From Litsea cubeba (taxonomy: Eukaryota; Streptophyta; Magnoliopsida; Laurales; Lauraceae): a DNA stretch of 64,000 nucleotides. The translations under genes and the position numbers were made by a program. Positions 20,542 to 32,442 of this stretch are shown piece by piece. Numbering within the stretch: the stretch's first letter is position 1; each line of letters starts with the position of its first letter. The stretch spans positions 55,282,459-55,346,458 of the forward strand of contig CM022953.1 in NCBI GenBank assembly GCA_012931725.1, written 5' to 3'. Below the pieces are notes generated by a model. That model did not search any database. It saw nothing but the letters and a program-made list of their open reading frames with translations, and had not been told where the DNA came from.

Positions 20542-23500
20542 TGTGAGGACCCGTCCCTAGACATACCTGGTGGGACCCAATTTGACCAAGTCAACCATAG
20601 GTTATCCTAATTACAGATGGGCTTCCCTTGGAGAATTATGAATTTAACCTTAGGATGACCCAACTACCCGTGGCCTGACCCATTACCCATTAATTAAGAG
20701 GGCACTTTAGTCAAACCCTACCCCACCTTAATCCCATGTGAGCCCCACCTCACTCATCTCACTCTCATCACACCCCCATCTCATTTTCCCCTTTTCCCCA
20801 TTCCCTATTCTAGGTCACGATGGAGACCCTTTCCCCTCTCTTCTCATTCACTCCACACCAACACAACACAGCAGCCCCTCCATCTCCATTTCTCTCATTC
20901 CTCTCTTCCTCTCATCTCTCTCGTTCTCTCTCCCTCCCTCTCGGCTTGCTGCCTCTCGCCGCCGGACCACGCCGCCACGACGCCGGCCACCTCTCTTCTC
21001 CTCTCTCTTCTCCTTTCTCCTTTCCCTCATCTCCCTCATCCATCTCTTCTTCTCCCAACCCTTGCCGCCCACTGCCGGACTCCGAGCACGGCGCCATCGC
21101 CATCGCCGTCGGCGATCTCCTCGATCACCGCCAGCCACTCGACCTCTATTTTCTCCATTTTTCATTTCTTCTTCCCTTCCCTGTTTCTCTTTTCCTTTCC
21201 TCTGTTTTTCTTTCTTGTTTCTCTTTCTTTCATTCATTTTCTCTCTTCCTCGCCACCTCTCCCTACCAACATGGACTAACCCACCCATATCATTTTCTAT
21301 TTTTTTCTCTCCACTCACTGCCGATGTGATGTGTTTCCCCTTCCTCACCCACCTCATTCATTCCATCATTTCTCTCTCTCTCTCTTTCTTTATTTCTCCC
21401 TCTCTTCACTCCCCTTACTGTCAACGTGAATGTGCACCCACCCAGCCATCTCACTCTTTCTCTCTCTTTCTCTCTAATTCTCTCTCTGTTCTCTCTCTTT
21501 CTTGCTCCATTCTTTCTTTCTTCTATTCTGTCTTCTCCTTCTTGTATCCAATGGACCCCGCGAGCTTCCCATCTCTAATTTGCAATGCCACCACTCCATC
21601 CGCCCATTTGTTTGGTAAGCTATTCTTTCCCTTAGAATTGGGTTAATAAACTTTGGGTTGTAGTAGTGTGTTTAGTAGCTTAGAGCTTCCATTGATTTAT
21701 GTTTTAATTTAGTTTTACTTTGCTAATTATTCCTTAGGTTTGATTTGTTGGGCCTTGAGCTAGTGCTTTTGGATTTGGGCATCTCCAATGAAAGGCAAGT
21801 AGACATGCTTAGATTCTTTAATTAAATTGATTAACATGCTTAGATTGGTAATTACTGTCTTTTATGGATGTTTGGCATGATTTCTGTATTTGGATGGTTG
21901 ATTGGATGATAAGATGTATAGAATTGTTAGTCTAAACTCTTTTTATGTGTATTTGGCCATTGATGGATAAGAATCTCCCATTTGGAAGATCAATGGCCCA
22001 CTTGTGATGAGATCATGATATAGGAGATGTGTTTGATGTTTGGAAGTGTTTGGTGAATATTGGAATGAAAAGGGAGAAATCCAGGAATTACGGTACTTGC
22101 AACAGTATTCAGCTAGGCGGCCGAACTCAGAGCAGGTTGGCCGAGCTCAGAGCCTAGTTGACCGAGCTCAGAGCAGGTTGGCCGAGCTCAGTGCTTGGTT
22201 GGCCGAGCTCAGAGCAGGTTGGCCGAGCTCACAGCCTAGTTGGCCGAGCTCAGAGCAGTTTGGCCGAGCTCAGTGCCTAGTTGGCCGAGCTCAATGCCTG
22301 GTTGGCCGAGCTCAGAACAATTTGGCCGAGCTCAGTGTATGGTTGGCCGAGCTCAGAGTAGGATGGCCGAGCTCAGTGTATACATTGACATTTCCCAGAT
22401 TTGTACCCTTTTATGATTTGATCATGTGTGGGCCCCGTTGACCTTCCATTTGGACTATTTGGGATACGCTATACACGAGTCAAGGGCCGGGCTTAACCTT
22501 GACCCGTGTAGCCATCTAAGTAGGGTCTTGGGTTGTAAAACGGAACCTGATTCAAGGGTTATGGATGTCTTATGATGCTAAATACCTACAGGAGCACCAA
22601 GGATACTTAATAAGCATCTGGGACTCCGTGATCACTGTCTTAGGTGGAGTGGGACCTTGGACCTGAATAGAGGGGCAGCAATCATCGATGGATTTGGGAT
22701 GTGTGGTATCTGTGTTGATGAAACGGACACTAAGGCTGGCTGGTAGATCCGAACCTTGGATGTAGGCCTTGAGAGGTACTATAAATCAGGGCATTGCACT
22801 TAGGCTCTGATCCATGATCACGGTCCGTATTGGATGAGATGTCAGGACATGGCACTTGAAGTCCTGACCGATAATATTGGGAACTTAACGATAGATACTA
22901 ATAGACGGACTGTATATTGAGATAATACTAATTAAGCGTATAGAGAAGCGGAGTTTACAAGCGTATGCACTATTAACTGTTGGGAACCACAAGGATGGAC
23001 TAGCTATACCCGAACTCCGTGTCTCGTACCCTTGACTATTATTAAGGATAATAAGGCTATCTAGTTCGGAGTACCCCCACCTAGTGATCTGTAGATTTGT
23101 GGTTGTACGATTGGTCTGCCGAGGGTTATGATGCCGGCATGGACATTGATATTGATTAGTCTGCCGACGGTTATGATGCCGGCATGGACTTTGATATTGT
23201 GATGTGATTGACACAGTAGGTACCAGGTGTGGGTGGGGTACTGAGACCGCCGGCGCTCGGACCGGGTGTATGGATGGACGGTGATATTGATCTAGCACGT
23301 AAGTCCAATGACTGGGACTTGGCCGTGGCTATGGATATTGTTGGTTGAGATAGCACGTAAGACCAATGGCTGTGACTTGGCTGTAGCTATGGACATTGAT
23401 GGATTCTTGTACGCTCTTATTCGACGTGACGACAACTGTGGGTGGCTATGACCCCATGGTTGGTGTCCATCGACAGTTGTTGGGACGATGACGATGGGCT

Positions 23501-24339
23501 GGCTCTGACCCCCATGTCCTTTGTACTTCAACGGTGGACGTACCTTTGTGTGCTTCTATGTATGTATATTGGATGTATGAATATTATATATTATGGGTAT
23601 CATTGTTTATTGCCTTTAACTGCCGCCGTTGATACGGTTGGATCTGGATGCGATGGATACGACTATGGTAATGTCACTTCCTCTGTTTACTTCTGCTACT
23701 GATGACTCTGATGTGCTTGTGTGGTTTATCTGATGTTTTGATGGCTTCTCTTATCTACTTGTTAGGTTGTATCAAACATCTGTTATATTAATATCTCGAT
23801 TTTCGTTTATGCACTACACTCTACACCGTTTTCTGTTGCACTCTGATATTCTATATTATTATCGAGATACTAATCATGCAGGTACAGCTGGGATCAGGTA
23901 TGGTCCTCTTTCCTATCTAATTATATAATGTATTGCCATCTAAACATGCCTATTTGCCTGGCTCATCGAGCCTGACCCAATCCTTGGTGTTTTCAGGTAT
24001 CTTCTCTTCCGCTTTCTTGATTGGTGGTTTGTTTGGCGACTGATCCGTTGCCGCAGGGTTCAGAGAATGATGCATTTGGTGCATCGTGAGGCGTCTATCA
24101 TATAGATCTCTATTCTTTCCTTTTCTTGTAGCTGGCCGTGTTGGCCTAGGACTGAATAGTTAGTTTAATTATGGAAAGTACCTTGTAATCTTTTAAAGTG
24201 AAACAAAATTTTAGGGCCTTGTCCATTTACCTGCTCATATGAGATTCACACTTAATTATATTATTGGATTTTCCGCATCTCTTAGGTACTTTCTCGTAGC
24301 GCCCCGAGATTCGAGGCGCCCGGATTTTGGGGCGTTACA
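20542..24339 (+). repeat. 3' LTR of TR-GAG element
   Basis: Near-identical to 14277-18073. Differences seen include a few one-base length changes in homopolymers, one corrected minisatellite unit and a dozen substitutions, mostly transitions. Confidence 0.95.
22121..22383 (+). repeat. GGCCGAGCTC minisatellite, 13 copies (3' LTR)
   Basis: Same array as at 15850-16116, with the same unit order and only one or two base differences. Confidence 0.92.
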
Positions 24340-24531
24340 GAAGTGATTCTTCTATTTTAATTAGAAAGTTACTAATAATATTTGGAGTAAAACTTCTAAT
24401 TATGATATAGTAAGTTACTAATTGTTAGAGAAGTGAGACTTCTATTTCAATTAGAAAGAAGAGAAAGTTACTAATTCTTTTGGAAGTAAGACTTCTAATA
24501 TTAATTAGTAAGTGGAGGTCTGCTTTTGTGC

Positions 24532-24539
24532 TATAAAAG
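24532..24539 (+). promoter_or_regulatory. TATA box in the old solo LTR
   Basis: TGCTATAAAAGGAGAG is a near-consensus plant TATA box in the right part of the split LTR, followed by a leader with repeated GGACGTCCACCC motifs. Confidence 0.6.
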
Positions 24540-25061
24540 GAGAGGAGTAGTGCTGGACGTCCACCCCTTTTTATTCCCGTAAGTGTTGGACGCCCAACCC
24601 TTGGACGTCCACCCTTATTTTGTGCAAGAGTTGCACAAGCACTTCCTCTCTTCCCTCTTCTAGTTCCTCTTTTGAGTTTCTAGTAGTTTTCTTTTGGAGA
24701 TCCCACCATCTTCTTGAGAAAAAGAAAATCTGATACAGGTCATAGCGTGGAAGATCAAGAGGTCTTGGAGATTTCTATTTTAATTCGCGAAAGAGTTCGT
24801 CATCAAAGAAAATAGCAACTTCTCCATTAGAGCACAACTGAGCTCCAAATGCATAATCTACTTCCTTGATTGTTGTAGATTTATTTGTAGCTTATATGTT
24901 GCTGGTTCTATCTTCTAAATAGATGTTTTTACTGATCTTCATACGTGAGATTGATGGTTTGTATCTTGGTATATTTTTGTGACCTTCTGGATAGTTGATA
25001 ACTGCATCAAGTTGATCAAAAGTTTTTGAAACCTATCCTATAGGCCCACCTATTTCCAACA

Positions 25062-26752
25062 ACAATTGCAGCTGAAATTTTTGCATCATTTGATTCAATG
25101 GTAAGAATCACCCGGTGAATGTGACAGTTGGCACATTTTTGTTCATAGGAAAAGTATTTGATCCAATGGTTCGAACTTGTATTAATAAGTTGAAGAACTT
25201 GATCCAACGGTTGAGAGTTAGCACAATAGGCTTTACTTGTGACTCTTAGAAGATGTCCAAGTTGTTAAAATATTGTCAATTTAGTGGGATATTGCTGATG
25301 GACCTATTTTGATAATTCACTTATAAAGTGAATTCAAGTGAATTGTCACATTAAGAGACAAGAAAAAAAAAAAGAGTCTTAATTTTTTTATCACTTTGTA
25401 GCATGTGAGGTAACTATTTTTTGACATTTTCTAATAAAAAGAAGAGGGTTATTTTGGGCTTTTGAAATAGAAAGGTGTTTTTTAATTTTTCATACAAGAC
25501 TCACTTTTTTTCTCACCTTGAAGTGATCCTTCACTTTAATTTACTGTGCAAGTGATCTTGAAAAAATGGCATTACTGCGCCGTTATAACTTCCAACCAAA
25601 GTAACCACGTATTAATCTTTTTAACTGTTTTTGTGTTTTGGTAAATAAATCCTCTTAAATGCTGTCATGACTTGAAGATCCTGCTAAATCCTCTTAAAGG
25701 ATGTTTTGAAAGGGGGCTTTCCACACCTTATCCTACAATTAACGGCAGCGATCTTTTCGTCGACATCCTACATAACTGATTGGTCTGGATCTCTTACGTG
25801 ACAGAAAAAAATGTTGAGAAAGACAGAGTATACGCGTGAAGGGGAGTGATTGGTGCATTGACTCATAAAAGATAGTGTCGGCAAAAGATTGCTTTCTGTG
25901 TGGGACCCATCCCATACCTGTCCGGTATTATAAATAAAATAGAGATTTCTAAAGCCAAAACACTAACATCTATCCCTGGGTCCTCTAGCAACCAAACAAG
26001 AAACAAAAGGAAGAGCTAGTGGAAAATTGGTTTGTTTGGACTGCATCAAAAATGAAAATCTTTTGCTGTAGAAAAGTGGCCAACTTTTTTTTAGCTTTGT
26101 CACAAAAAAAAAAAAAAGATTGCACAAATGCGCCTGGTGTCTCTGAGCGAAAGGATAAAGGAGCGGAATTCTATCATGGGGTTATAGTTATTAAAAATCC
26201 AAGTCACTCAACGCCCTTATATTGAATATCTTTAAATTTTACAATAATAGAGATTGATCGTGTGATAAAATAATCAATTTGAACCCCTTATTGCCTACGT
26301 CTTTACTGGAATTCATGGAGTTCTGGTTTGAAGAATTTTGAAATCCTTAGACATTGTGGAATTCTTAAATACTTGAGTATTCAAAAATTCCACAAAACAA
26401 AAGGGCTGGAGTTTTTGGAATTTACAAATATCATGAGACAAGATGTCACATCATGTCCAAAAGACTCCCAACATAATAAATTCTTGTCAAGAATTATAGT
26501 AAAGAAAGAGACCCTTAGTATCTTCTTACGCTTCTTGCGAGTGGGAGGAGTGAAACTTCATGGTGGGGTATAGAAAATCCATACCCGTTCAAAAGGAACA
26601 CCCTTCCTATAGTCCTATGCGCCACATGTCCTCGAGTTTTATCCCAATAGGAGTCAATTCACCTCAAGATTAAGGATTAATGTGATAGAGATTACTTCAG
26701 GCCCATCTCACTCTAGGCCCCCATACATTGTACCTTGACTGGGTCTGGGTAT
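25062..26752. other. AT-rich spacer, no gene seen
   Basis: No coding region is recognised. Two short foldbacks are present: AATTCACTT/AAGTGAATT around 25314-25334 and the 38-bp near-palindrome at 26356-26393. Confidence 0.5.
26356..26393. repeat. 38-bp near-perfect palindrome
   Basis: The arms begin GTGGAATT and end AATTCCAC with ATACT/AGTAT at the centre. Two mismatched pairs occur in the stem and the loop is two bases. It may be the core of a small foldback element. Confidence 0.7.
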
Positions 26753-29349
26753 TGCTGACAACAAAAAAAGCCACTTTGCCTCCTCAACATCAAGAAAGCT
26801 ACACGAAGCTGCAGCCTGCCATAAATAGGCAATGCTACTTCAAAAAATCAAATCTTGTCAGAATAAAAAAAAACTGCAAGATCCTTCAAGACAGCCAAAA
26901 GAGGAGTACACAAGAAGTTTCGGGTCATTTCAAGATCATTTGGCCTAACTTCACTTCTCCGATAGCTGAACAGGAGCTCTCGGCGGCGACAGCATCAGAG
27001 ACACCAAATCTTCGATCAGAGCCTATGGATGGTCTCAAAATACATCGAAAAGGCTTCACATAAAGTTCCGAGTCAAACCGATAGCGTTTGACCCTACATC
27101 AACCCTCAAACAGCTAAATCAAGCCTCTCGGCGGCGAGAACCACCGAGGCCATCACTCATCAGACAGAGCATATGGCCGGCTTCAAGATGCTTACAAAGG
27201 GCTACACATCAAATCTCAGGTCATTTCGACAACATTCGATCATACTTTGACTCTCGGAAGCCAAATCAGGCCTCTCGGCGGCGAAGCTCCATGGGACCAT
27301 GATTTCTAAGACAGAGCCTGTGGATCATCTCAAAATGACTCCAATAGGTTACCTGTCAAATTTCAAGTCAATCGGACATCGGTTGACCGTACATCGATGA
27401 GCGACATCTTCCTCGCGATAAAATTAAGTCTACTGGCAACAAGACCCCAAATGGCTTCAAAACTCGAAGAAAAGCCTATGGTTGGTCTTATTTATTGCTC
27501 AGGAGCTTCACCTCAAATCTCAGGTCATTCCGACATCGTTTGACCCAGTTTCGGCTTCTAACGAAAAATTGGCAGCTCTGTGCGACAAAGACTTCGACTT
27601 TCCCGGAAAATTGAAAACTTTGCACTCCAAAATGCAATGATTCTCGTCAAGTTTTCTACAGGGAAATGAGGCCAATAAATGTGCAAAAATGTAAGGAAAA
27701 ATACAGGAGAAAAAACGAATGAAAAAATACCTCAAAACGCGATAAAAGGGGAAAATTCCCCCTAGGATCGCAGACCCCCGCCAGGGTCGCCGGCGACCCT
27801 GTGCATGGTTGCTCGCCGGCGACCATGGAACCTCGAGTCACCGGGTTCGCCCCGGAAGGCCCGTTTTCCGTCATTTTTTCGCGATTCGAAGCTTCCAACT
27901 CCTGGGTTTTTCCAAAATTCATACTTTTGAGGCACCAAATCCTTCGACATCCGTCAAAATCACGGGTCAATCGTCAAGAGTATCAAAATCAACATTAATT
28001 GCTAACCGGTCAACCAAAAAGTGTACTTTCTACCCGACCGATCGAGAAATCGACAGGACAGATGGTACCGAACCGCTGTTGGCAACCAATACCTGAAGTT
28101 ACATGGTCATCCGATGTCGATCTACATGAAGATCCATCGATGATCAACGCCAGAAGAATCCCAAAAGACGTGGCACGGCCCGCGACTCTTCGATTGCTCG
28201 GCGACCACTTAATGCGATTAATTGACTAGCTTTATTGCAGTCATTAATTCATTTCTTTGGACGGCCCAATCAGAAGCAGGCATCCAGGAGTTACAAGTCA
28301 ATTGATTCATGGCATTTAACCCATGAAACTTCTCCCATCATTGCGATTAAAGGCGATTAAATGCCTTCAATCTCCACCGGCCAATCAGAAGCCAAGAAAA
28401 AGGAGTTACAAAGTAAATGAAATAAATCTTGTAACTCCTCCCATTATGCGGCTTAATGACAATAAAAGCCTATAAACTCTCCTAAATGGCTACCAAGAGC
28501 CTATAAATAGAAGAGCATCCCAACCATTCAAGAGATAGACTTCGGAAAATCTGGAAATCCAGACAAAAAAAGGCATCAGAAATCTAAGAGAAAGAAAGAG
28601 AGAAAACTCTGTGAAGTTTTGGACCGACCACCACTACAAGGTAATAAAAGTCCCTTGGAGGGTACCCCCCTAAGGTCCTTGCCTTCTCCTTCTGCCTCCA
28701 ATGGCTTAGACGTGGCTTTTCAGCCCATCTACTTAGCTTTTTATTGGACATATGACCTCCACTTAGTCTTTGTCCTCTAAAAATCTGAGGTTATAGCCAA
28801 GCCAAGCGAATCAAGAGCATTCTCTGTTCTCATCTGCATGGATGATGGCGAAGTCCACACATGACTTGCGACCATCAATCTGAACGAGTCCCCCACAATC
28901 TCCTGAGAAGTTAGATCCTCATTTTCTTGCTTTTCATTGTAGTTTGTATTTTTCCAAAAGAGATAAAAATCACAACTCTTGTCTTTCATTATTGATAAGA
29001 ATTGTAAATCGGCTATAAAGGCCAAAAACCGACTATAAACGCCAAAATCGGCTATAAACACCAAAAATCAGCTATAAATGCCAAAAAAATCGTCTTCATG
29101 GCAAATCAAGAAAATGTCTCTTTTCTTAAATATATGTGCAATGGAAACTCGAAAGAAGTTGATTTCTTTTTTACTTGCGAAGGTCGATCTCCGGATCACC
29201 ACTTTGCAGCAAGTAAAAATAGAAAATCTGGCACACCCGCACAAAAAATGTTGATGCCCGCTTTTGCCCCCTGTTACGAAAGGGTCGGACCCAATGGACT
29301 CCCACGTCCGCCGACCTCGGTAGAACCGAGCAGAATGCGCGGTCCATCA
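26753..29349 (+). repeat. 5' LTR of E1 (2597 bp)
   Basis: It runs from TGCTGACAACAAAAAAAGCC to GGTCCATCA. It has the family landmarks in order: TATAAATAG at about 28503, the GGGTACCCCCC palindrome near 28660, the repeated AATCGGCTATAAA motif near 29005-29075, and the end just before the primer site. Confidence 0.88.
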
Positions 29350-29371
29350 AGTTGGCACACCCGGTGGGACT
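29350..29371 (+). promoter_or_regulatory. primer binding site of E1
   Basis: Directly after the LTR comes AGTTGGCACACCCGGTGGGA. E2 (minus, at about 55699-55678) and E3 (from 62900) have the same sequence in the same place with small changes. It resembles the TGGC-C-CC-GTGGG sites of Tat-type elements. The tRNA was not identified. Confidence 0.7.
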
Positions 29372-29569
29372 CGTTCATTTGCGAACATGAAGCTAGAAAT
29401 GAAATATTTGCATATCATATCTTTTGCTCTATGCTTATACTTCTTTTCTGGATTCCTTGGCTACTCTCTAGTTGGTGGCCTATGTTGGATTTCGCATCTA
29501 AAAAAAATGAGATGAGATTTTTTTGGAAATTTCTAATTCTTTGAATTTATTTCCACTCTTTCTCTTTTA

Positions 29570-30170
29570 AAAACAAATCAAATTTCTCAGTTAGGATTCA
29601 AAATTGAGAAACTTTGATCCTCTCCTTTCGTTCGTATGCTCGCAAAATTATTGAGCCTGTATTAGGATTTGGGCCATCAATTCTCTTTGATGAGTTCATT
29701 GAAATCTTAAAAAAAAATCAAATTTCTCAGTTTGGATTCAAAATTGAGAAACTTTGATCCTCTCCTTTCGTTCGTGTGTTCGCAGAAATTGTTAAGCCTG
29801 TTCGAATTAGGATTTGGGCCATCGTTTCTCTTCGATGAGTTCATTAGAAACCTTTAAAAAAAATCAAATTTCTCTTTTTAGATTCAAAATTGAGAAACTT
29901 TGATCCTTTCCTTTTCAGGCACCGGTGCTTAGCAGAAATGTTGAGCCTGTGACGAATCGGGGATTGGGCCATCGTTTCTCTTCGATGAGTCTTTCGGGAT
30001 TTCAAAAAATAAAAAAAATAAAATAATTAGATTTCTCATTTTGGATTCAAAATTGAGAAACTTTGATCCTTTCCTTTCGTTCGTGTGCTCGCAGAAATTG
30101 TTGAGCCTGTTCGAATTAGGATTTGGGCCATCGTTTCTCTTCAATGAGTTCATTTAAAATAAAGAAAAAG
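29570..30170 (+). repeat. leader tandem repeats of E1
   Basis: Four units of about 140-160 bp begin near 29578, 29716, 29865 and 30026. Each has GATTCAAAATTGAGAAACTT, then CTCGCAGAAATTGTTGAGCC, then TTTGGGCCATCGTTTCTCTT and GATGAGTTCATT, closed by an A-rich run. Two divergent units (GCGCTCGCGGAAATCGTTGA core) follow at about 30538-30830 after a conserved 200-bp block and an A-rich tract. Confidence 0.85.
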
Positions 30171-31211
30171 ACATAGACCACTAAGATTAAACCAATTGTG
30201 TTCTTTGATCACGGTTGATTCAAGAAAAGCCTTGTCCAGAGTGTGGAGACAGCTTGACTGTTCTAGGCAAGGGTCCTCCAAACGGATTCATTAAGTAATC
30301 CTACCCTTACCTGGGGGTAATTTTATCAATCGATATTTCATAAGACCAGGTTAGGAGGCCTATGTGTACTCTCTCGTCTTTTAAATAAAAAATTTTTCAA
30401 AATAATTTTTTTTTAAAAATAATAAATAAAAAAAGATTTAAAAAAATCTTAAAAAATATATAAATAAAAAATAAAAAAAAGATTTTTCAAAAAAAAATAT
30501 CTTAAAAAAATAAAAAAATCTTAAAAAAAAAATTACGTCATTTTTGGGTTCGGATCAGAGAAATTTTGGTCTCCTCCCTTCTGAGCACTGGCGCTCGCGG
30601 AAATCGTTGAGCCCGTGTTCAGATTGAAATGCCTTTTGCTCTCTTTGATGAACCCGATCTTGACCTTTAAAAAAAAAAAACTCGTCATTTTTGGATTCAG
30701 ATCCGAGAAGTTATGGTTCATTCTCTTCTGGGTACTGGCGCTCGCGGAAATCGTTGAGTCCGTATTTGGATCGGAATACCATCTGCTCTCTTTAATTAAT
30801 CCAATCTTGACCTTTCAAAACAAAGAATCTCATTTCATGGATGCGGTCTCCAAACATTTGTGTTTAGCGGTACTAGTACACCCTTTCAGGGTCTACTGTA
30901 TTCGCGACCGGCACATTTGTAACTCCAACCTTATATTCTTCTTACCTCGAGCAAGCTTTGCTTCTCGATAAGTCGAATTTAGGTTCACAATTACTTTTAG
31001 CAGTCATTGGAACGCTCATTCTGGGCTCACCATACCTGCGATTAGAACAATTGAACCATCTATGACCTTTTGCCTTCTTCATGTCGCTTAGGTCATACCC
31101 CTCTAGCGATTTGAAAAGACAAAACCATAGAACTTCCTATTTATAATCATTATATTCTTATGATTACTAATGGATGTGATCTTATTTCAGAAATTTTTTG
31201 AAAAACTAACA

Positions 31212-32442
31212 ATGGCAGCTTCATTAACCATTACTTTCGATGAGAACAAGCACCAACTCATGCTTCAACAGATGCAAAACACGCGCACTTACAAGCGCCC
31301 CATCAGCTGCCGAAGCGTTAACTCCCTCGGCAACTCTCTGAACTCCGGGTCGACCTCGACTCCCCGGACTATCGTCTTTGGGACGCTGGGACCATTCTCA
31401 CTTCCCGAGGAACAAACTGCTCATTCCAAGAAGTAGAAGCTCGCCTCCCAACGTGTCACTACCATGACACCAAAGGCGAGCACCAAAAAGCCCTAAGCCC
31501 GTGGCACCCCCACGAAGCCTCGACCCACAAACAACCAGGTCTATTCCAAGACTTGGTCCCCAAGACCTTCACCAAAACAAAGAAGGTCCCAAACATTCAC
31601 CAAGCCAGCATACCTGGCCCCACTCAAGGAGAACCAGTTCTACCCTCTTACTTACATGAAAGATGAGAGACCCATCTCCAACCTGCTCCCAAGTCAACCC
31701 AGCATGAGTCGGCTTGTTCCTACAAGCCCAAAATCAAGTCATGCATCACTAGGCCTCTACAAGCACCTACTAAGGCTTACAATCCTACAGTTTGACCCTT
31801 CATATCTACAGGGGCCGAACTCGAAAAATTCAAAGCTTCGCTGCAACAGGCGAAGGACCGGGTTCGCATCTTGTCCTTGCCTAGCTACAAAGAAGACAGG
31901 CTTGGCTGCTGTGCCCGAGGGAGCACATCCATCCTTCATTATCAAAGCCCAGCCAGAGCTGACCGAAGCTCAAATTGCTCGTCGTATACGCCGCTGTGCG
32001 TCGTATCGACAAAAGAGATTAGAGAAGCAAAGGACTCAGCCTCCTACACTTCAAGTCTCTCACAAATGGGTCGAAAAAGAAAGACCCGACCAAATTGCTG
32101 CTGTCCATATGGTTGGAAAAACCAGAAGACGCCAAAAGTCAGCAACAAAAATCCATGTCCGACGTCCGGTGACTCGCAGCGTCTCCAGGACAAGAAGACA
32201 TTCAGAAGAATCCCCTGCTCCTTCAAGCCAAGGACGGTAGAGTGATCCTTCCTCAAGCTCTTCATAAAAAAGAATGAGCCCCAGCTAAGTCACCAGGACA
32301 GTTTCTTCATTCGAATCCCGAAGGATGAACGTCTTGGTTACAAATTCTGAGCCACCACCCCGCAACCCACCTCAAGATGATGCACTCACACGCATCCAGC
32401 AGTTGGAACAAGGCCAACAGCTCTGATGGAAAACCTTCTCCT
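31212..32442 (+). pseudogene. gag: E1 gag, first part
   Basis: The ATG at 31212 opens the conserved gag start (MAASLTITFDENKHQ). The basic/Ser-rich region continues to the block IQQLEQGQQ. Stops interrupt it (for example at 31434-31436, about 31495, about 32238 and about 32285) and a short deletion disrupts the frame just before 32420. The frame is then broken by the 3' LTR of E2 at 32443. The continuation is at 58325. Comparison with the same region of E2 (54015-52770) shows which changes are lesions. Confidence 0.88.

Larger units (their letters stand above)
14277..24339 (+). mobile_element. TR-GAG-type LTR retrotransposon, complete and young
   Basis: The element is 10,063 bp and is flanked by a perfect GAAGT target duplication (14272-14276 and 24340-24344). 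Two LTRs of 3797 and 3798 bp enclose a 2468-bp internal region. That region has a primer site, one gag gene, an array of hairpins and a polypurine tract. There is no protease, reverse transcriptase, RNase H or integrase, so it must borrow these from another gypsy element. This is the published TR-GAG layout. I noticed only about 20 differences between the two LTRs (around 0.5 percent), which makes it the youngest insertion in the window. Confidence 0.95.
13175..25061 (+). mobile_element. old solo-LTR-like element (about 1.8 kb) split by a TR-GAG insertion
   Basis: The left part (13175-14276) starts TGTTGGATGAAAC and the right part (24345-25061) ends TTTCCAACA, so the ends are TG...CA with TTGG/CCAA inverted tips. 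The flanks are ACCAT (13170-13174) and ACAAT (25062-25066), a target duplication with one mismatch. The two parts share the same internal short repeats (AAGTTACTAATT and AGTGAGACTTCTA) across the insertion point, so they were once continuous. A TATA box lies at 24532-24539. No coding sequence is present. Its LTR superfamily is unknown. Confidence 0.6.

Noticed and set aside
25314..25560. Possible MITE with AAGTGAATT-type repeats
   Set aside because: The left foldback is good, but the right end does not match it convincingly and no target duplication was found.
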